From positions 1 through 52,722 of the forward strand of contig JAFAEW010000088.1 in NCBI GenBank assembly GCA_023423835.1: a stretch of DNA of 52,722 nt, written 5' to 3'. Positions within the stretch are counted from its first letter, which is position 1. The number at the start of each line of letters is the position of its first letter. Shown here in pieces: positions 7,290 to 15,500 of the stretch. The notes under the pieces were generated by a model. It ran no database searches and was not told the DNA's origin. It saw only the letters and a program-made list of their open reading frames with translations. Source of the DNA: Bacteroidota bacterium. GTDB lineage: Bacteria; Bacteroidota; Bacteroidia; Chitinophagales; Chitinophagaceae. Made by a program: the position numbers and the translations under genes.

Positions 7290-8588
7290 TCAGCTTATCT
7301 TATACTGTTCGGGGCAATGGACAAAACTGATGAAATACGGATTTTGGAAAATATTGATATAATTCGCCAGGTTGTTAGGATTGGATTGGTAATTTACTGA
7401 AGTAATGCTTTCGATAAAACGATTATGCTTTTTTACTTTAGTTTGTATCTTTGGTGTAGAAAATTTGTTGAGCGATTCTGCTTCCTTCGCGTTCAGAGAA
7501 ACTGTCCGTTCATACGTTTTTACATCGATTCGATCTTTTAGCTCTTCAGCATTCCAACCTTCAATCGCAGTCATATTTGCATAAAATATTCTGGAAGACA
7601 TCGGCTCGTTTGCAGATAGCAAAATCAAAATATGCTCCCAAGTCAAGAGGGAAGCCAGTTGTGAGGCTTCTTCTATATTGGAGAAGTCCGCCGCGTACTG
7701 CCTCATTGCCCGTAATTGATTGCTACTAAAAAGATTAGATACATCGCCATTGCTTCTCCTAAGTCCTTTTGCAAATTCTGTTTCCCAACCGGAAGTTGGA
7801 TCGGTCGAGAATTCATCATTAATCCGTTTTCCAATTTCCCAGAATAATAAATTCAGATGCGTGTTTAGCCGTCGATTCTGCTGGTTTCGATATCTTTGAA
7901 TTGCATCCCCGATTTTTGAAAATATATCATTTTCGAAAACGTGTTTCTTATTCACTTCGAGCTTCTTTTTCGCAGGTTCTGTAAGGATTCGAAATTGAGA
8001 CAAAACCGGTTCTTTAAACATGTTCGTTTCTTGCATATCGTTTTTAGATAGCATCTCCGGAGTTAAACGTTCTATCGATATTTGTTTTGATAATTCAAGT
8101 GTTTCGTTTCTATTCTGTTTTTCTTTTTTCGAATTTAGATGCATGGACGCTGACATTGCAGTTTCCAGATCTTTTGTTGAACCCTTGTTGATTCTTAACG
8201 TTAAGTAGAAAGCCAGTTGGTCGTGATTTTTGGTTGTCAACAGCAAAAGAACGTCTTCCCAAGTTATAAGCTGAACCAAACTGTCTTTCATAAATCCTTC
8301 AGTAAATATCTTTGAAAATTTAATCATCATTAACAGGTTGTAAGTTGAAAGAAATGTTCCGTATTGAAGTTGTAGTTGCTCCGATAACCGGTCAATTGAA
8401 AAACTAATGGCTTTAGAGCTAAATTCATTTTCATAACGTTGGTTCAAAATCATTCCTATATTCCGAAAGAGAAGGAGCATCTCCATGTTAGCGAGTCGAT
8501 CAAACTCCAGTCGTTTTGAAGTTAAAGTTGCTGCAACTGCTTTATACAAATTGTTGGTTTCCCGCATTTTTGATTTTCTATTTTTCAT
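7290..8588 (-). CDS. Tandem DUF1016-N (YhcG-like) protein lacking the nuclease domain; probably truncated
   Basis: 432 aa. Two copies of the helical DUF1016 N-terminal domain are visible. The first is around residues 15-150 (LLLFRNIGMILNQRYE ... LITWEDVLLLL) and the second around 222-365 (LNLLFWEIGKRINDEF ... LRAMRQYAADF ... LLTWEHILILLS), joined by a charged linker. In YhcG-type proteins a PDDEXK nuclease-like domain follows, normally introduced by a DPY-x-x-x-FL motif. Here the protein reaches FQNPYFISF at 414-422 and then ends ten residues later, precisely at the edge of the rnpB repeat. The last base of the stop codon is the first repeat base. This looks like loss of the C-terminal domain at a recombination junction. 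YhcG-family genes are common near restriction-modification and mobile loci. The function of the remaining protein is unknown. Confidence 0.75.
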   Translation of the reverse strand: MKNRKSKMRETNNLYKAVAATLTSKRLEFDRLANMEMLLLFRNIGMILNQRYENEFSSKAISFSIDRLSEQLQLQYGTFLSTYNLLMMIKFSKIFTEGFMKDSLVQLITWEDVLLLLTTKNHDQLAFYLTLRINKGSTKDLETAMSASMHLNSKKEKQNRNETLELSKQISIERLTPEMLSKNDMQETNMFKEPVLSQFRILTEPAKKKLEVNKKHVFENDIFSKIGDAIQRYRNQQNRRLNTHLNLLFWEIGKRINDEFSTDPTSGWETEFAKGLRRSNGDVSNLFSSNQLRAMRQYAADFSNIEEASQLASLLTWEHILILLSANEPMSSRIFYANMTAIEGWNAEELKDRIDVKTYERTVSLNAKEAESLNKFSTPKIQTKVKKHNRFIESITSVNYQSNPNNLANYINIFQNPYFISFVHCPEQYKIS

Positions 8589-8725
8589 TGCATGCTTTTC
8601 CTCAAATCATGATGTTCAACTTTACAATTATTCCACCGTAGAATGGCTTTCGTACCACTGTCGAGAATACATTGGACTTCCATCAGTATAAACCCATTTT
8701 CCAAATACGAAGCAAGACCAATTTA

Positions 8726-9778
8726 TTAGAGCAGTTGTTCCCAAAGAAGTCCAGCTATTTTGATGTCCGAAAGTGTTAACGAACGCGTCGTGTTGCGGTT
8801 GTACGTGTCCAGATAGTTAACAACTGGATCTTTAACCGTCATCGGATACACAATCACACTCGTTACGTCTCCATTTTCTCGAATTATCTTTGCATGATAG
8901 TTATATACGATTTTTGGAGCATTACTAAACAAAGAATCGTCCACCGATTTCGATTGGATTACAGTTTCAGTGGTGATAATTTTATTATTTCCACCACCGG
9001 CTCCGCCACCATCGTCGGAATCTTCATCATTCTGATAACAAAGCGTTGTTGTTTCACTTCCAATATATTTCCAATCTGTACAAGAGGTAGTCCCATCGGT
9101 AAATTCTGTACACTCTCTCTCAAAATAATCAGTAATAACAACAAGGCATTCAGGATTTTGATTTGGGGGACGTTTATCATTCAGAATACCATTTTTGCTA
9201 GACTTAGTGACTGCTATTGTGTAACCGTTTTTTACTTTGATACCTTCTTGAATATTTAAACGGAAATCCGTCACGAAAACGAACCCATCAAAATTGTTAT
9301 CTATATTTTGAAGATTTATATTGCTGTTAACAGCAGCCGTGTCGTCCGCAAGAAAATAGTGCAAGAGTTTCGAGGAAATTTCGCCACTCGACTTATTTTT
9401 GATCAATAACAATGTTGTTCTGCCGTTTATAATTCCCAAGTTATTTTTATCGTTGACGTCTATAACATTAAAACCTAACTTTTTTGTTAAAGTAATCGGC
9501 ACTTCATAAATTGATAAGGAGTCGCGGTCGAAGAGGGATGCCTTCTCCCATAAGGGTTTGAAGGAAATTTTGTTTGCATGCGACATCGGTTTAGTCAGTT
9601 CCCAATTGATCTCAATGCTTGAAATATCGGCATTTATGAACCACGCTTTTGCATCGGAAACCGAAAAGAAATTATCAGGTTCGTGGAAATTTTCCTTTTT
9701 GCAGTTCATCAAAAGGATAAGGCCGAGAAACAGTAAGAACTTTTGGGAATGTCGGGAGATTCTTTTTTGAATGACCAT
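8726..9778 (-). CDS. Lipoprotein of unknown function with Gly-rich linker
   Basis: 350 aa from the ATG at 9778; a longer reading from a TTG at 9832 is less likely because the signal peptide fits the ATG. The signal sequence ends in LLMNC (lipobox), so it should be an envelope lipoprotein. The middle holds a Cys-containing segment (ECTEFTDGTTSCTDW ... TTTLC) followed by an acidic and glycine linker (EDSDDGGGAGGG), a pattern seen in many uncharacterised Bacteroidota lipoproteins. No enzymatic motif was recognised. It lies 137 bp upstream of the DUF1016 gene on the same strand, and both sit between the two rnpB copies, so it is part of the bracketed cargo. The first ATG is 55 bp from the repeat edge. 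Confidence 0.6.
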   Translation of the reverse strand: MVIQKRISRHSQKFLLFLGLILLMNCKKENFHEPDNFFSVSDAKAWFINADISSIEINWELTKPMSHANKISFKPLWEKASLFDRDSLSIYEVPITLTKKLGFNVIDVNDKNNLGIINGRTTLLLIKNKSSGEISSKLLHYFLADDTAAVNSNINLQNIDNNFDGFVFVTDFRLNIQEGIKVKNGYTIAVTKSSKNGILNDKRPPNQNPECLVVITDYFERECTEFTDGTTSCTDWKYIGSETTTLCYQNDEDSDDGGGAGGGNNKIITTETVIQSKSVDDSLFSNAPKIVYNYHAKIIRENGDVTSVIVYPMTVKDPVVNYLDTYNRNTTRSLTLSDIKIAGLLWEQLL

Positions 9779-9849
9779 AATCCGTTCATTTAAAAGGTTG
9801 AAACTTTTTCTTAAAGATAATGCTTTTAACAATTAGTACCGCAATGTTC

Positions 9850-9886
9850 TAAAAAAAGAGGCCGTCTCAAGTATGAAACAGCCTCG
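9850..9886 (-). terminator. Degenerate terminator of rnpB copy 2
   Basis: Corresponds to the copy 1 terminator but the stem is interrupted: GAGGC/GCCTC still pairs, while the next position is a C/A mismatch. The T tract on the minus strand is retained. Confidence 0.6.
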
Positions 9887-10243
9887 GCAATGAACCTCAT
9901 AGGCCGGATTCTGTTTCTATTCTGTCATTTATCTGCGGTAAACATTGCTGTTTGCCTGTTGCTGCCTACCCTGTATCTCGGGCGAGCAACCTTGATAGCG
10001 ATACTTTACGTGGCATTACAGCATCCAAGGTTTACCCCTGTTGTGCATTGCTGCAGTACAGCGTGAGCTCTTACCTCACATTTTCACCCTCATCCCCACA
10101 GTTCTGTGGAGACAGTTATTTTCTGTGGCACTCTCTCTTATCAGCCTGAGGCCGATAGCCCCGTTGTTCACGGGGTGGATTGCTCTTTGCTGTCCGGACT
10201 TTCCTTAGCCCATTAGGGCCGCGACAGAACGGGTTCATTTCTG
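9887..10243 (-). ncRNA. rnpB: RNase P RNA, copy 2 (P4 and P1 altered; possibly non-functional)
   Basis: Same gene as copy 1. On the minus strand the 3' core reads AATCCGGCCTAT instead of AATCCGGCTTAT (plus position 9902). This turns a universally conserved A-U pair of the P4 catalytic helix into A-C. P1 is also weakened: AATGAACC/GGTTCATT pairs, but the next position is A/G. The purine just before GGAAAGTCC is changed (AAGGAAAG for GAGGAAAG). One variable hairpin has six substitutions yet remains able to fold (CTCCACA-GAAC-TGTGGGG), suggesting past selection. Its upstream flank differs from copy 1, and its -7 element is TAACTTCA. Whether it is transcribed or active cannot be told. Confidence 0.88.
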
Positions 10244-10311
10244 TGAAGTTACAACTTCTTTGTTGTGATTTAGCCCGGGACGTTTTCCTGGCAATCGCCC
10301 TCGAAAAAAAT

Positions 10312-10342
10312 TTGCTATTTATTTAAGACTTTTTTAACTTTA
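10312..10342 (+). promoter_or_regulatory. Promoter for the small peptide / beta-propeller genes
   Basis: TTG at 10312-10314, a 20-bp spacer and TAACTTTA at 10335-10342 (seven of eight to TAnnTTTG). The ATG of the small peptide is 33 bp downstream. Confidence 0.55.
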
Positions 10343-10374
10343 TTTTCTTGCCATAACTAATAAACGAAAGCAAT

Positions 10375-10572
10375 ATGAAAAGATCGTTTATCACTGATGT
10401 GCAAATATATATGGTGCAGCGCGTCGCCACATTCTTTCAATCCATACTAACGAACACACCTATAAATGGTCCATCGAGATTCATAGAATGCGAAAACTAC
10501 CGCCATAGCTGTGGAAGCTCGGGAACCGATAATGATAATTGCAGCAACAATGATAATCCCTGTCCACAATAA
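10375..10572 (+). CDS. Small hypothetical peptide with Cys/Asn/Gly-rich C-terminus
   Basis: 65 aa, not recognised. The N-terminal ~35 residues could form an amphipathic helix (VQIYMVQRVATFFQSIL). The last ~27 residues are rich in Cys, Asn, Asp, Ser and Gly, with cysteines at CENYRHSCGSSG, DNCSN and NPCPQ. The composition is unlike an ordinary housekeeping protein and resembles a leader-plus-core layout. No modification enzyme is encoded nearby, so a RiPP role would be speculation. It follows a reasonable promoter and ends 27 bp before the start of the secreted beta-propeller, so the two could be cotranscribed. Coding status is uncertain. Confidence 0.4.
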   Translation: MKRSFITDVQIYMVQRVATFFQSILTNTPINGPSRFIECENYRHSCGSSGTDNDNCSNNDNPCPQ

Positions 10573-10598
10573 ATTTATTAATGCAAAAATGTACAAGT

Positions 10599-12386
10599 AT
10601 GAAAACGGTTATTCTACTCCTGATTCTTTGTCCTTTCCTTGCGGCTGTTCAAGCGCAACCGGGCACTTTAGACCCTTCTTTTGGAAATGAAGGAATTGTA
10701 ACGACTGATTTGCCAGAAGGACCAGATTTTTTCTCCCGCCTCAAGATTCAGAAAGATCAAAAGATAATTGTGTTAGGAGATTTAAGCTATTCTGACGCAG
10801 GCATAATATTAGAGCGCTACCTGCCAGATGGAACGCTCGATTCGAGTTTCGGCGAGAATGGCATTGTTAACACACGAAGCCACTATTTTTTCAATGACCT
10901 CGCGCTACAGAATGATGGTAAAATTCTTATTGGAGGCAATCAAAATGTTTACCCCCAAAGTCTGGTGTTAATGCGGTTTTTACCCGATGGCAATCTGGAT
11001 TCCACATTCGGCGAAAACGGAATGGTCATCGGTGATTTCGGTGGTTGGAAGCAAAGCGCTGGCAGACTCGCTATTCAGCCGGACGGTAAAATCGTAACTG
11101 CCGGTAATTTTTATGAGGATGAATACTCCATAGCAGATTTAGTGACGAGATATAATCCTGATGGGAGCCTCGACAAATCATTTGGACAACGAGGTTTCAC
11201 AATTATAGAAGATGGCGTTACGGCTCCAGGTCTTGCGTTGCAGCAGGATGGGAAAATTGTCATCGGTGGCAGCGATTATACCGGCGATAATTCTCACCGG
11301 AAATTTTATCTTGCACGTTTGACACCTGAGGGTAGTTTAGACTCTTCTTTTGATGGGGATGGGCAGGTATTTACCGATTTTGGAAAGGACGGCGATTATA
11401 TTTCCGATATTGCCATACAGCCCGACGGCAGGATCGTTGCCGTTGGTTCTTCCGGTCAGCCCGGCTGGAATGGAACGATTCCTTTCATTGCATTGGCACG
11501 GTACAATACCGATGGCAGACTCGATCAAAGCTTTGGAGAGGGCGGTAAAGTGTCCATCCAACTGCAAGACTATTCGCAGGCAAATGCAGTGGCATTACAG
11601 CAAAATGGAAAGATAGTCATCACCGGTTTTGTTTCTTTTGAAAACAGCAATTACGTTGTTGCGCGGTTATTGGAAAACGGGTCTCTTGATCCTGCTTTTG
11701 GAACAGGAGGAATAACCATTACCGAAGTGCGTACAACCAACGACCGGGCGATGGACGTGGATCTACAAAAAGACGGCAAAATAGTAGTGGGAGGTTCTCC
11801 CGACATCACCCTTGCCCGTTATATTGGTGATTCGGTAAATGACCATCCGTTGATCACAAAAATAAAGACCTGGATACGCAACAACCTTCTTCACTGGTAT
11901 GTAGCCAACGCTGGAACCGTAAATTATTACAGCATTGAAAGCAGCAGCGATAGCAACCGCTTTACGGAGCTGAAAAGAATCAAGGCAGAAAATGCATCGG
12001 CATTGATATCCGAGGCACAAAGCCATCAGCAGCAGGCGTTGAGTTATGTGTTGTCTGAAGCCAATAACAATACGTACTACCGGATTGCAGCAATAAAAAA
12101 AGATGGCGGTATTGTTTATTCGGATATCGTTTTTTACAAAGGTGATGAAAACCGAGTTACTATTTATCCTAATCCTGTGAGAGATATCCTTACCTTGCAG
12201 GGATTTGATGTTACAAAGCGCTATAACTTACAAGTGATGGATATCATGGGAAATCCGTTTTTAAGTGCAACAGTTCAATCGGCAAACACATATAATTGGA
12301 ATATAGGCAGCCTGAAGAAAGGACACTATATGATAAGCATTAGCACCCCTGGTGAAACCGAGATGAGAAAATTTATTAAAGAGTAG
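10599..12386 (+). CDS. Secreted delta-60-repeat beta-propeller protein with T9SS sorting domain
   Basis: 595 aa from the ATG at 10599, chosen over 10581 because it gives a clean signal peptide (MKTVILLLILCPFLAAVQAQ). The mature part contains seven copies of a motif of the form DGxLDxSFGxxG spaced ~55-65 residues, each followed by ALQxDGKIVxGG. This is the delta-60 repeat of a beta-propeller (residues ~20-415). A second domain follows, and the last ~75 residues form a typical Por/type A sorting domain beginning VTIYPNPVRDIL and ending in a Lys-rich strand. The protein should be exported by Sec, secreted by the type IX system and anchored or released at the cell surface. The ligand is unknown. 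Confidence 0.85.
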   Translation: MKTVILLLILCPFLAAVQAQPGTLDPSFGNEGIVTTDLPEGPDFFSRLKIQKDQKIIVLGDLSYSDAGIILERYLPDGTLDSSFGENGIVNTRSHYFFNDLALQNDGKILIGGNQNVYPQSLVLMRFLPDGNLDSTFGENGMVIGDFGGWKQSAGRLAIQPDGKIVTAGNFYEDEYSIADLVTRYNPDGSLDKSFGQRGFTIIEDGVTAPGLALQQDGKIVIGGSDYTGDNSHRKFYLARLTPEGSLDSSFDGDGQVFTDFGKDGDYISDIAIQPDGRIVAVGSSGQPGWNGTIPFIALARYNTDGRLDQSFGEGGKVSIQLQDYSQANAVALQQNGKIVITGFVSFENSNYVVARLLENGSLDPAFGTGGITITEVRTTNDRAMDVDLQKDGKIVVGGSPDITLARYIGDSVNDHPLITKIKTWIRNNLLHWYVANAGTVNYYSIESSSDSNRFTELKRIKAENASALISEAQSHQQQALSYVLSEANNNTYYRIAAIKKDGGIVYSDIVFYKGDENRVTIYPNPVRDILTLQGFDVTKRYNLQVMDIMGNPFLSATVQSANTYNWNIGSLKKGHYMISISTPGETEMRKFIKE

Positions 12387-12535
12387 TGGATTTGAGGCTA
12401 CCAATAATCCACATTTTTCAGGAGCAGTGCTAATCAACATCCGGATTAAAATAATTTAGCTCCGCGGCTTCATTCCAAATGTGACGGTAGCGTTTCTATT
12501 TCTCCTGCTGAAGCATCGGTACTAATTTGTAAAAT

Positions 12536-12567
12536 AAAAAAGCTCCCCGTCCGACGAGGAGCTTTTT
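12536..12567. terminator. Bidirectional terminator between the beta-propeller gene and rpoB
   Basis: AAAAAGCTCC (12536-12545) and GGAGCTTTTT (12558-12567) form a perfect 10-bp stem with A and T tracts on the two sides. It can end the plus-strand transcript and, 20 bp after its stop codon, rpoB. The rest of 12387-12535 shows nothing recognisable. Confidence 0.88.
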
Positions 12568-12586
12568 GCTAATTCTGATCTAACTA

Positions 12587-15500
12587 TTATTCAAATTTCA
12601 AATCCAAACCTAATCCTCTTAATTCGTGAACCAATACATTGAATGATTCAGGAACTCCGGGACGGGGAATATTATCACCCTTAACGATCGCTTCATAGGT
12701 TTTTGCACGACCGATGATGTCATCTGATTTCAGCGTAAGCAATTCCTGCAGAATGTTTGATGCACCATAAGCTTCCAGTGCCCAAACTTCCATTTCACCG
12801 AAACGCTGTCCACCAAACTGTGCTTTACCACCAAGCGGCTGCTGGGTAATTAAACTATAAGGTCCGATTGAACGGGCATGCATCTTATCGTCAACCATGT
12901 GGTGCAACTTGATCATATAAATAACACCTACGGTCGCTTTCTGATGGAATCTTTCTCCGGTTTCACCATCGTACAGGTAAGTGTGACCCATTGAAGGAAT
13001 ACCCGCCTTTTCGCAGTATTGCGCAATTTCTTCAACCGAAGCACCATCGAAGATCGGAGTGGCAAAGCGAACACCGAGTTCCTTTGCTGCCCATCCTAAA
13101 ATGGTTTCATAGATCTGTCCGAGATTCATACGGGAAGGTACACCCAGCGGATTCAAAACAATATCCACCGGCGTTCCGTCTTCCATAAACGGCATATCTT
13201 CTGCCCGAACGATTTTTGCAACAATTCCTTTATTACCATGGCGACCGGCCATTTTATCACCCACCTTCAGCTTACGCTTAACGGCGATATACACCTTAGC
13301 CAGTTTCAATACACCTGCGGGTAATTCATCCCCGATAGAAATATTGAATTTTTCGCGTTTGTAACGGCCTAATTCTTCGTTGTATTTGATGCTGAAGTTG
13401 TGTAAAAGCGTATTGATTTGCTGATCAACCACTTCATCGCCTGTCCAACCCAACGGATTTACATTCTGATAGTCGATCGATGATAGATTTTTCTGACTGA
13501 ATTTCGCAGATTTACCAATAAGCATTTCTCCGAAATTGTTGCTAACCCCGGCCGAATTTTTATCCTTCAGCAGTGTCTGCAGTTTTTCGATCAGTACCTC
13601 CTTCAGGTTTTCTACATTCTTTTCATGTACCTTATCAACTTTTTCCAACTGAGCCTTCTCACGTAATTTTCCGTTTTTATCTTTCTTCGCTCTCTGGAAA
13701 AGTTTTTTGTCAACTACTACACCTTCGGTTCCATTTGGCGCTTTCAGTGAAGCGTCTTTTGCATCGCCTGCTTTATCGCCAAAGATCGCTCTCAACAGTT
13801 TTTCTTCCGGAGTGGGATCACTTTCTCCTTTAGGTGTAATCTTTCCAATAAGAATATCACCTTCCCGCACATGAGCACCCACTCTGATGATTCCGTTTTC
13901 GTCAAGATCTTTTGTTGCTTCTTCAGAAATGTTTGGAATATCGGGGGTCAATTCTTCTTCTCCCAGTTTGGTATCTCTTACTTCAAGTTCGTATTCTTCA
14001 ATATGAATAGAGGTGAAAAGATCTTCCTTTACAACTTTTTCAGAAATCACGATCGCATCTTCAAAGTTGTATCCCTTCCAAGGCATGAAGGCAACCTGCA
14101 GGTTGCGGCCGAGTGCAAGTTCACCATCTTTGGTAGCATAACCTTCTGTAAGAAAATCTCCTTTTTTCACCACCTGACCTTTTCTAACTGCCGGGCGAAG
14201 GATGATGCTCGTTGACTGGTTGGTCTTGACAAACTTGGTAAGTTTATATACAACCAAATTGTCTTCAAAGCTGATAAGCCTATCGAGATCATTTCTATCG
14301 TAACGAACGTGAATTTCTTTTGAATCAACGTATTCCACCACACCTTTTCCTTCCGCATGAATCTGGATACGTGCATCTCTTGCAGCTTTTCCTTCAAGGC
14401 CGGTTCCAACCACCGGAGCTTCGGGAAGAATCAGCGGAACTGCTTGACGTTGCATATTACTTCCCATCAGGGCACGGTTGGCATCATCGTGCTCAAGGAA
14501 GGGGATAAGTGATGCGCTTAACCCAACAATTTGGTTTGGCGCCACATCCATATATTCTACTTCGCCCTTATCTAATACCGGAAAATCACCAGTTTCGCGG
14601 CTGACAATCCTTTCTTCAACGAAATGACCATCACCATCGATCTCTGAGTTTGACTGGGCAATTTTAGCGGTGTCTTCTTCTTCCGCACTTAAATAAGTAA
14701 GTGTATTCAGATCTACCGTTCCATCTTTTACTTTCCGGTAAGGCGTTTCAATGAATCCCATATCATTGATCTTCGCGTGCACACAAAGTGTGGAGATAAG
14801 ACCGATGTTTGGACCTTCCGGCGTTTCAATTGTACAAAGACGGCCATAGTGTGAGTAGTGTACGTCACGAACTTCAAATCCGGCTCTTTCGCGGCTCAGA
14901 CCACCTGGTCCTAAAGCGGAAATACGACGTTTGTGCGTAATTTCAGATAAAGGATTCGTTTGGTCGAGGAATTGCGATAATTGCGATGTTCCGAAAAATG
15001 AATTGATAACGGACGAAAGTGTTCTTGCATTGATCAGATCAACAGGGGTAAAAACTTCATTATCCCTAACGTTCATCCTTTCACGGATGGTACGCGCCAT
15101 ACGGGCGAGACCAACACCAAACTGTGCATAAAGTTGCTCACCTACGGTACGAACGCGGCGATTGCTCAGATGATCGATATCATCAATTTCGGCTTTACCA
15201 TTCGTAAGGCGAACGAGATATTTAATAATCTCAATGATATCTTCTTTCGTAAGTACTTTGTTGGTCAGTTTTTGTTTAACCCCGAGTTTGCGGTTGATCT
15301 TATAACGACCCACCTCTCCGAGATCATAACGTTTGTCACTGAAGAACAATTTATCAATGATACCTCTTGCAGTTTCGTTATCCGGAGCATCGGCACCGCG
15401 CAACTGGCGGTAGATGTGCTGCACGGCTTCAAGTTCACTGTTTGAAGTATCTTTATTTAAGGTATTGTAGATGATCGCGTAATCGCCACCTACATCTTCT

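Larger units (their letters stand above)
6862..7290. repeat. 429-bp direct repeat, copy 1 (contains rnpB copy 1)
   Basis: Matches 9833-10261 without any gap, with about 19 substitutions by eye (roughly 95-96% identity). It spans the rnpB terminator, the whole RNA and ~20 bp of upstream sequence. The left edge lies in the antiporter stop codon and the right edge coincides with the stop codon of the DUF1016 gene. Confidence 0.92.
9833..10261. repeat. 429-bp direct repeat, copy 2 (contains rnpB copy 2)
   Basis: Same length as copy 1 (6862-7290), aligned without gaps at a constant offset of 2,971 bp. About 19 substitutions, mostly transitions, separate the two copies. Similarity stops sharply at 10261, where the sequence leads into the divergent promoter region of the small peptide gene. 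Confidence 0.92.

Noticed and set aside
9952..10149. 65-codon ORF on the plus strand inside rnpB copy 2
   Set aside because: It is antisense to the RNase P RNA, and the corresponding frame in copy 1 is broken; the sequence is explained by the RNA.
6862..10261. Interpretation of the rnpB-bracketed segment as an IS or transposon
   Set aside because: No transposase, no terminal inverted repeats and no short target duplication; the flanking repeats are whole RNA genes.
14880..15000. Rifampicin-resistance substitution in rpoB
   Set aside because: The Asp, His and Ser positions normally altered in resistant strains are all wild type.
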